Source: Arbacia lixula (taxonomy: Eukaryota > Echinodermata > Echinoidea > Arbacioida > Arbaciidae). Taken from it: a stretch of DNA of 64,000 nucleotides. The DNA lies in NCBI GenBank assembly GCA_963669155.1, contig OZ022577.1, positions 12,395,395 to 12,459,394 on the forward strand, written 5' to 3'. Under the pieces are notes generated by a model. That model was given only the letters and a program-made list of their open reading frames with translations. It ran no database searches and was not told the origin of the DNA. Of this stretch, positions 24,958-37,100 are shown piece by piece; within the stretch, counting starts at the first letter, position 1, and each line of letters starts with the position of its first letter. The position numbers and the translations under genes are program-made.

Positions 24958-27900
24958 AGTGATGATGATAGTGATGACGATGACAGTGTTATGGTGATGA
25001 AAAACAGACAAATGCAAATTAGGTCAATGTGTGAAAGCAAAGTTTTGCTTGAGCTGACCTTTGTTGTGACTTCTTTGGCAGGTGAGGGGGCTCTATCCTT
25101 CCTGGGAGGGGGTGCTCCATAAAGGTAGGCGTCGTTAGCGATGGCAGACTTGCTGTACTCCATGGCAGGGGTCTTCAGTCTCTCTGGGGTGCTCACCTGC
25201 AAGATAAACAAAGTCCACATCCATTGAACAACATAAGGCAGTAATACATCATTAAGTAACTACAGGTAAAAATAAGTTCCAATTGAAGAATAAGGAGAGA
25301 AATTTATCATATCCATGCAATAGTGAGATAAAATGGACGACCAGGTATTGATAATAATAACAGCTGTGGGAAGTTTTTGCACGCTAAAAGTGCTACAAAT
25401 TCTGATCACATTATCTGACCATTTTACTTAGGTTTTTCTTGAAGTAGAGCTCTTTCATTGGCAAAATCTTCCCATCTTATTTCAAAGTAATGTGGAATAC
25501 CATACATGCAAAACCATGGTCTTGGCAAGAAAGGATTGTTCTTTGCATCCAGATTGATCCTGAATGACAAAGCCCTTCAAGAGGTCATTTGCATAATGGT
25601 CATTTGTGTAAATTAGAGTGACAAATTCAAATGTGAAACTGTGAACTATTTAGGCGATCCATACTATGAGAAAATTAGTTTCATATTCATATTTTGTTAC
25701 CATATATCGTTTATGTACAAGGAATGATTTGTTGCAGATAATGAAGCATTATGGATGATCAGTGAAACTGTATGGGTGATCTATCAAGTTCAGGGTTTTA
25801 TTTGTAAAGGGGACACCAAATAAATCCTTAACTAGCACCCTGATCTATGGAATCAACCAGACGCAAGAAGTTACTAGAAGACCCTGACTTGTTTCCATGG
25901 CAACCCAAACAGCACCATGTTGCTGGTTTCCACTGACCCTGTAGACGGGTAGTGCCCTAAAGACAGCTCCCTGCCGCAGCTCCCCTGTCTTGAAGCTCTT
26001 GAGATGGTCGTTGTAGAAGTGAGGTTTCTGAAGAGCCTCAAAGAACTTCTTATCCTCCGGCTCCAGCTTCTTGGTCCTTGTCTGCTGGTAGGCCGATCGG
26101 CGGAACGGTTTCCACCTGAAATGAGAATGAAATATCAGAATAATCTTTCTTCTTCTTTGTATAGCATTTAAGATTTGTGTATCTAATGATCTTTTTGTGG
26201 CATTTAGTGTTCTATCATATAATGTAACAACTTTTAACTTCCAACCCACAAATTTACAAATAAAATTGCATCTTTCTGAAATTAAATATTCCAATATGTC
26301 TAATTTCCCTTCTCATTCTGAATCTGTTATATAAATATCATTGTACAGAATGCCTTCATTTATTGTCTGTTCAAGAGACCTGTTTTATGAGTATGGAATT
26401 ATCAAAGTATACCTGCCAATAGATAGACCATTACAATATTTGAATACTCAAGTCAACTCCTTGAATTTTCTTACATACTTGATAAACCTTAGCGACTCTG
26501 AAAGTCTTTTACATCAACACTCTTATCCTGAAAAACCTTCTGAAGCTTCTCACTCTCATGCAATGTAAACAAGTAAGCACTGTGTCATTGCAAAAACAAT
26601 ATTAGGATATATCCAATATCCATCAGATTTGTTTATTTAACTTGTATCCACTTTCTTCAAGTATCTCTCTTGACTCAGCTTGATAAAATACTCGAGGCTG
26701 CTTGCCATGATATTGACTTCACTCACTTTCCACTGTCAAAGATGAGCGGGTACTCGTAGCTCTGGGCGTTCTGCTTCTTCTTCTCGCTCTCCCTCTTGGG
26801 GGGCAGCAGGGGCCTCTCCACTATGTCGTAGGGGAGTGCTGCCTCGCTGGAGCTCTCCGCGCTGGGGTAGTTCCAGGGGCGATGCTGGCCAAAGAACCCC
26901 ATGAAGTGGCCTCTCTGGGGCGCATCTGAGTACCACACCCTGATATACAATAAAGCAGGATAGAAACTGGATTTAATTTCTGGTTTTCTGTGCGAGTGGC
27001 CTAATAGGCATATTTTTTTCTGGTTTACGACAGAAGACTTGCCGAAATATAGAATATGGATGTTGATCAATGCTATATCATATAGCATTATATAATACTG
27101 ATTGACATTGGTTTTCCCCAATGGTGTACATGATATACCGGTATACAGAATACAATATTGATTGACATAGCTATTTGTAAAAATGGACAAGCAGGTATAC
27201 AAGGTTAGCAAGATTGCTTCAATCCAAATATTTTTATTAGACCACGGTATCATTTAGAGGGAATATACTGTAATGGGAAGACAAAAAGCCTTCAAAAGGT
27301 GATCATGAGCAAACTTCTTGCCAATGGTCTTAAATTCATGTATTGTCCATTTTAGAAACTTGCTGAAAGTTATCTGTCCTCAAATGATCCATATTTGGAG
27401 TAATGAGTGATTAAATAAAAAATCTTAAAATTGTTCGGGCCAAACATTTTGAGGATTTGTCCACAGTACATACCTGACTGATCAATCCGTGGAGCCTGAG
27501 ATGATGGATTCAGTCCTAACGCTAATCATAAACCCTACTAGGATGTTCACAGCACATACCTGACTGATCCACCATTCTAAGGATTTGCCCTAGTCCTAAT
27601 CCTACTCGGACGTCCAGCACCTACCTGACTGATCCATCCGTTGACCCTGAGATGATGACCTTCATCCTGTCAATGTGGAGCAGACTGACGATCTTGCTGA
27701 GGTGGCCCCTCCAGCTGATCAGCTGCTGTACAGTGCCCTGTTGGACAGCAAAGATTGCATTGAATTGAACTTTATTTCCATCACATGTATGTACTGGCAT
27801 ATAGATTAACAAGAGGAAATGATTAACAAGGATAACCTTTCAAAATGTGTGAATTCATTTCACTTTTATGGATGAACAGAAAGTCATACTTACACCAGAT

Positions 27901-30900
27901 GAACCTTATTTCCTAACAAATGATCAAGCATTGACGTCCCTCTCTTTCTTATTTCACATTCTCCTCTTCCTTTTCTTTTCCTACTTCTTTTCTTTACCCA
28001 CTTATTTCCATTTCCTCCTTTCTCTTTCCCATTCTTTTATTGCTTGATCCCCTTTATCTCTGCAAAAAACTAGAAGACTATATTGCTTTAACCTACATGT
28101 TCATCTTTTAGTGGGTCCTCCAAAAACTCTGCAACATTCCACATGGTGATATAGCCCTCTGCAAAAAAAGAAGAAGAAAACATTGAAACGTGTATGAATA
28201 AACACACATTTTACAAAAGCATAATCCAGTTTATTTTTAACTAATTGCAGTAAAAATCAGCTTCATTCTAAAAATATATGTAAACAGAGGTAATATGAAT
28301 CTACTAACACACATATATTTCTAACTAAATATGAGTATGTGTCTAACATTTTGAAATCTCCGTCTAATAATCATTGGAAAAAGTGGTAAAATATCATTGA
28401 TTTAACCTCAATATCAGTAAGCCTACATTGCAAAAATATCGTCTTAATCATATTTAGTGCAGCAATAATATTGTGAATATAAATGGTTATATTCCTGAAC
28501 TTTATTTGAATCGGTGACCAAAGTGCAAACTTACTGATATCGCCAGTGACGAGTATGTTGCAGTCTTCATCTGAGCACACACACGTCACGGCTGATCCCT
28601 GCCTCTTGGTCAGCGGACTCAGAGTTCTTACAACCTCTCCCTAAAGAAAGAGGACAAACACATTGCATTCATGAAGTAGGGATGAGTCTGAACAATCTCA
28701 TTCAACCATCATCAAATCCATAAGACAATAAAATGATGATATTCCCATTATCATGATGAATATTTTCATGAATGTACATTCTTGCTTGTACACTTGAACC
28801 ATACAATGTGAACATTCAGTATCTATATGCATGGGTGGTATTCTGAAATGTTCACTTAGAAAAAATCTTATTCTAAATTGTAGGTTTTCCCCTAACTGGT
28901 TTCTGAACTCTCTCCTAACTTTCCTCCTAACTCCCCTCATATATTTTCTCTTTAATGTATGTAAAAATGATGCAAATAAGAACTTTTAGGGGGATTGATA
29001 TTCCAGAATGAGTCCTATTACCTCCACAGTCCAGAACCTGATGAACGAATCTGCGTGGACCGAGACCAGAACTGGCTCATATTCTGTGACAATCATCTTG
29101 GCGTCGGGATCCTGATTGCTCTCGGCTTTTGACCCTTGTCTTTCTATATCCTCCATCTCTCCATCGTCTCCATTGACTCCATCACCATCATCGTTGTATT
29201 GTTCTGCAACATCCATGTCCTCATCTTCAGTCCCATCTCTGGAGTCTTTATCACGAGGGCTCTGGATCCCCTCATGGTCCATAGTTTGCTCATTTTCATC
29301 ATCGTCATCCTGTTTCCATGGACACAATGCAATTTTAATGACAGTAACGTCAATTCATCAGTGAAATAATGTGAAGTGGTGCCTGAACATATAATGGCAA
29401 AGACATGGATCTGTATAACTATAGCTTTCGTTTTTAAAATGAGTTCTTCTAAATGAATTTACCTACATATTATTTGCATGTTTTACGAACCAAATTATTT
29501 GTTTCTGGGTGAACACATTGTCCGTAAAGAAATCAATGACCCATTTAATGGAGCTTCAAAATTAAGAGACCAAATTTAGTCGATGTGGACTTGGTGATCA
29601 TGTAATAGCAATATAAAGGATTAAGGAAATACAAGTTTTTGAGGAGATAATAAAACACAAAGTTTCCACAATGTGATATTTGTTTCTTGAGTGTTGGATG
29701 CACATTTGACATTAATTATGTTAGATATCAGATACAATCTGGTAATAATGGTAGCTCCACTATATCTGTTACCCAACCCCAAATAGAAAACAAGGTGGTT
29801 CGTGAACCACGAGTCTCCCTGATCTCGCAATCAATAAATTTTGGTGAAGTTGTTTTTCAAATATTTGAAATTGTGCCTAGATTACTTTTGACCTCAGCAT
29901 CCTCATCAACACACAGGTGGTATTACCCAAGGCTCATTTGCACTAAGTATGAACACAGTTGATGCAGAAATAAAGAAGTGAGAGCAAGTTTAGCAAAAGC
30001 TTAAACATTTTTGTAACAGACTAACAGACCAACAGACTGACAGACTAATAGGAAAAGTGATTACTTGGTCTCAGCCGAACTTCGTTCAGGTGAGACAGAA
30101 GCTGTCCACTTCCCATACATGCATTACATCAATTAGTAAGTATTGAAACCACACATATTTTATGTCAGGACAGATGTTCTCATTCAGATACTCACCTCAT
30201 CATCACTTCTCTTCTCCTTTGGTGACGGAGACGAAGAATCACTCTTCTCATCTCCATCTTCGTTGATGTCATTCAACTCCGATCCAGGTGTTTTAGGAAT
30301 CCGCTTCTTGCTAGTCAGTTTCCTATAAGGAACAAACCACAGCGGAATTGCCTCCATTAATGTCACATGCTAGTTTGGAACATGAAACCAATCCCAATAA
30401 ATCCATATGATACAATAATGAAACATGTCAAGAAAATAAAAATGCTAGTCAGCTTCCTATAAGAAGCAAACCACAGCGGAATTGCCTCCATCAATGTCAC
30501 ATGCTAGTTTGGAGTATGTAACCAATCCCAATAAATCCATATGATACAATAATGAAACATGTCAAGAAAATAAAAATGAGGAAAATACGATAATTTGTTG
30601 AATTAGAGTCTTAGTTAACTCCATCAAACAAATTGAATGACAACCATTAATATGACTAAAACCCTTTACATTCACAAATCATTGTATGCATATAGCTTTG
30701 AAGGCACTTCAGATCAAGCTTGTCCAATAGTGTCTGCAACTAGGTGTAACATAAATGGCCTGCTTTAAAAATCATTTTATTTACACCTTTCTTGATCTAA
30801 GTAATAAGAAGAAAAAGAGTACCACCGGAGGGGGTTCATTTTATATTTGTTTGCCAAATTTGGCTAAAATGCTTTAACACAACAATTAAGTTTCAATGAC

Positions 30901-32763
30901 ACTAAAACATAAATTTTGATGGGACATACCGCTAACAATCTTTAGCAAATGAGTTATCCGCTCTCTTGTTGGTAAATATATTGTTTTATTGCAACCTAAA
31001 TTTCAGAATGAAGAGTAGCACAGTGTGACAGAAAAATGACTTTTTTTTCCCACTTACTTGATGAAAGCGGCGTATGTGTTAGTTAAATTGGACTTTACAG
31101 CTACAACTCAATGATTAAGCTTCAATGCAAAGACTGATACTTCTATCTCAATTTTTGCTGGACACGGACTGATGACCCAAGGAAACGAGTTGTCCAGTCT
31201 CTTGTTGGTTGGACTTACTTGATGAAAGCGGGGTCGGGCCTCCTGGTCCTGTGGACCAAGAACCTGACCATGTAGACCTTGTGAGGAGTAGGGCTCTTGA
31301 GTCTGGTCTCATCCTCAGGATTGGGTGGCAGGGGTGGCAGCTCAAAGCTGCAAGAAGAAGAAAAACAGTGGATATTTGAAAGATATCTTTCACTAATCAG
31401 TTATTGTTCATGACAGATTGCGACAAGATACGTACAAAAGTTTGAAATTTGCAAGAAAAAGAAATGATTTCTGAATACATCTTTTACTATCCATTTATTG
31501 TTCATGAGAGATGGCCACAGGATAGGTGCACAAGGTTTGAATACGTAAGTTAAGGAGAAAAGGTCATCTATAATGTTGCTATATATGTATGGTAATGTAT
31601 TGAATGCTTGTCTATCAGGTGGGACAAAAGGCTTCAACAAAAAGTAGGCCTCTGTCTGAAGCCTATTTTATAGGGCGCACATAGATAAAGTAAAAAGTCC
31701 CTTGATTTTCTCGACAATATTTAAAATAAGCTCTCTGTAAAAAGACATTTGAATTGAACTTAATGTTTTTCAAGAGTAATAAAAATACCTAATAATTATA
31801 TTGTATTCTCTTACATGTTATCAATGGCTCCCCTTGAGATGTCCCACATGAGGATGTTTCCATTGCTACATCCTGTTGCCATGACATCCGGCTCAAGGAA
31901 TGCTGTGCAGGTCATCTCGTAGTAGTGCAAGATGTCATCCTACAAAGAAAGAAAAAAGCGGATCTATTTAAAATGCAATTTTTCACACAACTAAACAGTG
32001 GATAAGTAACAATTAACCCTTCTTGATCCATTAAGAATGGCATTTTCAGATGAGTATAGAAATTGAATTGTTTTCAATAATGTTTGCAATCAATTTTCAA
32101 GTTCATTATAATTTTGATCTAAATGAATGAGAATTTCTGAAGGCAGGCACAAGAAGTTTCAGGAAAAGGACCCTGAGACAGTTGAATCCATCACTCACCT
32201 CTTTGGCCATGTTGGTGACCTGTGAGATGCTGTGGCCGATGGAGGGGAGGGGAGGGGCCTTGTTGAAGGGGCTGACACTGCCCCCTCCCCGGGCACTGCT
32301 GCTGGTGCTGGCCGTGGGGCTGTGGGCTCCCTGGGCGTTGCCAGGGAGGGGAGGGGGCAGGAGCAGGCTGGTGGGCAGCTGGGTGTAGCCAGAGAACTCG
32401 GCAAAGAGGACAAGATCACCGTGGTCCGCTGGGTCCTACGGGACAGGAAAGACAGAGGAAACTTTATTTGTGAAGAGACATTGTAGGCATACACCTAGTA
32501 GTAACAATATCATTCTCCATCCTGCAAATGAATGAAAACAAACAATTTTGCTTTCACTTACTTTCATCCTGAAGTTGAAAAACAACCGTACACAAACTTC
32601 CGTCAATCATTAATTGCAAAGAAAGGGTAGAGCGTGTTAGCAACAATTATCCAACTTCACAACCTAAGTAACTTTACAACAATCGCAAGTACACAGTAAT
32701 GTTGAGTTAGTTACCACCCATTCTGTCTGAAGAATAAAAACGACATATAAACCTAGAGCACCT

Positions 32764-32796
<33 letters not shown>

Positions 32797-34139
32797 TGAA
32801 GGCCCCTATTCTCCTTCTACCCACCTCCAGTAGCTTGAGTTTGTTGTTCCAGCCCAACACAGCGATGCACCTGTGGGGCTTGGGGTCATCAAACTTCTTG
32901 ACATCACAGTACAGCATAGCCGTGATGGAGACGTCCTCTTCCTTGTCTGAGTCAGCCCAGTGGGTCCAGGATCGGATCTCCTGGCCGCTGCCAAAGTCCC
33001 ACACCTTGATGGACCCTGTATTGTAGGCATGCGAATATAGAATGAGACACATAATGATTACAGTTAAACATGTACATACAGAACACTTAAACTATTTGAG
33101 CTAGCTAGCTACAGAAATACACAATCAGACAGTAAACTGAATGTTTCTTACCATCCACCGCTCCAGAGGCAAGCCTGTAGCCGGTTGTATCGATGGCCAG
33201 GGCAGTGACCTCTGTGTTAGGACCGTGGGACCCAGTCACATGATAGACTGCCTTACCAGATTCTAGCTCCCAGACCTGAGGGGACAAAGTAGACAGATTA
33301 GCGTGATTACCTACCATTATTTGTCCTTTTCTCTCAACCTAGTCATCACCAGAGCACTTTAAAACGGTAGATATTTTATCTCAAATATCAGTTAAGCTCT
33401 TGAACAGTTACAGTTAATTATGCAATCCAGCATCATACCCAATTAATCTTTGGGGAAACATGGAACTAGTAATCGCCAACAGAAGGGGGAGGGGAGGGGG
33501 TGCTCACGCCAAGCTTGAGGGTTAGAGCTATTACATTTCCAATTCTCCAAACCCACTATTGGGCCCATTCTTTTCACAGAGTCATACTGACCTTGATGAC
33601 GGACTCAGTGCAAACAGAGACCACCTGGTTAAGTTCGTCATTGCAGAGGACGTGGCTGATTGGTCGGTCGTGGGTGTGGGGCACCTGCATGGTATCCTGC
33701 ACTGTTCTAGTGAGTGGCCACACATCTAGGACACTCGACCCTGCGTGACGATATTACATATTAAGTATTATTCTATTGAGTGACCTCCATGACACTGTCC
33801 TAGTGAGTGGTCACATATCCAGACATAATGTGTTTTGTCTATTCTGTCCTACTTTGACAAAAGAAAGCAAGTGACAAATCACTCAAATCTGGCTTATTGA
33901 TACATTTAGATTGTAACCAGCATTTCCTGTATACAGACAAAATCTGGAGAAGAAATATTAATCTTGCTGCAAGATATTTAATCTAACATGATGTGGTATT
34001 TCACTGATGCCAATGCATGTGAGATATACATTTTGCTCATTTGCTCATAAGAAATGCCTCTTTTGTTAGTTGCTCCCTTTTTTCAAAGTAAGGCAGTATT
34101 GGTCTACTGAATGTGTGTGTGTGTGTGTAAGAGAGAGAG

Positions 34140-34180
<41 letters not shown>

Positions 34181-37100
34181 CCTGCCACAACTTTAATAAA
34201 TTAGATGGTATGACCATCATTATTTATGATCCCCCTCCAAGAAAGAAGAGAATAGTAGGTCAAACTAACACATATCCATCTTTCATTTGATCCATTCGTA
34301 ATGGACCACATGCCTGAGAAATGATCAGAGACTGGTGCTCACCTGTCATGAGTCTCTCATGCTTCTCATCAAACACCATGCAGTGAATCCGCTTCTCACC
34401 AGGCCTGTCCTCATTGTCCGTAAACACCTGCAGACTCGTTAGCGTGTGGATGTCCCATATTCTGAACACCTGCAAGTACATGTGAAAAGAGGCTATGCAT
34501 GAGATTATTTTGGGGATTTGGTGGTCAGTGCGGATCAATGCATTCTACCCATCCGTGCATATGAATTTGGGAAGTAAACAAAAAAAGTAGAGACGTATTT
34601 AATGAACATCTCATTCTCTGTAAACACTTCTAGGCTGGTCACCGTGTGACTGTCCTATATTCTGACCACCTGTAGTTTGTGTGAAAAAAGGTCATGGCAT
34701 AATATACAGCAGACTGTTTTGAATTGGTGGTCGATGTGGATATCCATTCTACCCAACCGTGCATATGAATTTGGAATGTAAACAAAACGAGGTGGAGACG
34801 TATAAAATGAACCTCTCATTGTCCGCAACCACCTGTAGATCGATGAGCGTGTGATGTCTAAATGAATGTTCACATCAAATGGGGTAAGAATAGAAAACTA
34901 CAGCTCAGTTAACGTCTTTTGATTATTATTTAATCTCAGGGATATTGTTCATTATTCTTCAAGGTTATGTGACATTTATGTGCTTGTTAACTTTCCTTGA
35001 CGAATATAGTACATATAGTGCTTGAAGTAAATATGTATCACATGTTTCAAAATACTGCCCCCCCCCCCCACATTTTTCTGCATACTGCTAAGTCTACAAA
35101 ATATGATACTTGTTGTGACATCATCAAAAGTAGAAATAAGTGAAACAATCAATAAAGTTATGCATATATAATATAATTCATCATTAATATCCGCAAGTTG
35201 CTTACAATAGGATCACATATTTACACACCATACTACCAATCAACCTTTTTAATAGGAATAATTGTTGCTTTGTCAGAAATGTCGCAGCTATCTAAAGAGA
35301 GAAAGAATAAGTATACAGACATGCAGTGATATTTTGAGTAAAATTTCAGGTAGCCATTGCAATGAATAATTATGCACACAACTGTATCTACTGTTCAGCA
35401 TATTCTTCATAATTTGATGATATCGCAACAAGTATCATGATCTGGGGGATTAAGGGAAGTATGGCTTAACAGTGTTCAGAAAAACATATTAAAAAAAATG
35501 TAGTACAAATATCAACATTCAGTGAATTTGTGATAAATTAAATAATATGCATCAACACTACCAGTAGTCATCAAGCAGTTCAATGGCATGAAACCTTGAA
35601 ACATCTGCGGACTTGTGATAGTATGGATTTTTTACTTTCCGAACACCTGCACACACGCATGAAAAGGGGCTCTGAATAAGATCGAACAGCAAAACATTTT
35701 TAATTGTTTTTTCTAATATCTCTGTCAATTCTCATTTCAATTCCTTGAAAGCACCTGCAGCCTGGTGATAGCATGGATGTCTCATAATCCCAATACACAC
35801 AGGAAAAGGGACTATGAATAAGATCCTTCAGCAAAACGGTTTTTAATTGGTTATTTAATATCCCCGCCTATTCTCATCATCTCTGAAACACCTGCAGACT
35901 GGTGATAGCATGGATGTCTCATAACCCCAATACACACAGGAAAAGGGACTATGAATAAGATCCTTCAGCAAAACAGTTTTTAATTGGTTATTTAATATCC
36001 CCGCCTATTCTCATCATCTCTGAAACACCTGCAGACTGGTGATAGCATGGATGTCTAATATCCCACCCACACATGTAGATGAATACGCACCCTGGCTGTT
36101 GACAAGCTGATGACGTGCTGGTCCTTCTCGTTCACGGCCACATCAATGATGGTGAAGAGGTGACCAATCATTTTGCCTGTTGGGCGAGAGAAGATGTGCG
36201 GATGCCAGATCCGGACAATCTTGTCATTTCCACCCGTTGCTATGACGTTGGCGCGAGAGCAGAACGCAAATGAGTTGACTCCTTTGGGAATACTGATGGA
36301 CTTGCATGGTCTGTAGAAATGGAAAAAGAAAGTATTTCTGAATGAGAAATTAAAAATAGAATGTGTGTTCTTTTATATGTGTATCTGGTACTATGGGAGG
36401 TGTAAATGAATAAAACTTATCATGTTGCATCTTGCATTTCCACACAAGAACTGAAGATGAAGTAAGGCTAAAAGAATTTAGCATATAAAATTTCCTAAAA
36501 TATTAGCCATTCTATGGTAAAATTCTGTTAAGTATTTCTTCAGCTATCTGGTGAGATTCCACATTGACCTACTTTTTTGATATATGATCCCAAACCTTAG
36601 TATGTATTTATAGAAATATATATATCTTTAAATATATAAATATCAAAGTTTCTTCAATTATCTAAAATAAGTGTAACATTTCAAGAATTGATCTAGATGG
36701 TTACCCATGACCCTAACTTGCATTATAAAGATATCATCCAGATGGTTGAACAGACAACTGAAAAAAACTAATGTCATCAGCCAGTTCTTAACACAAAAAT
36801 ATTAAGTGTGTTCAGGCAGTGCATGAGTGACAGTATTTGCTTAACGCACACTAGAATCAGAGATACGCAGCCGATGGGAAACACTTACTGGTTATCTACA
36901 ATCCTGTCCACAGACTCCAAGAGAAATGAGGTGTTGCTGCTGGGCGAACAGGAAGCAAAGCACCTCAGCTCAGGGAAGTATTTGATCTTGAGTACCCAGT
37001 TGTCATGGAACTTCCTCTTCACTATTGGACTAATGGAAAGAAGAGAAAGAAGACAAAGAAATCAACATTATCCTTTCACTCCAAAAACAGAATATCTAGC

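Noticed and set aside
26723-27253. 176-codon ORF on -
   Set aside because: Only 26727-26939 is coding (exon U); the remainder is intron read-through.
35595-36062. CRISPR-like direct repeats
   Set aside because: Units are about 140 bp, match exon I of the host gene, and no cas genes exist; this is an animal intron.
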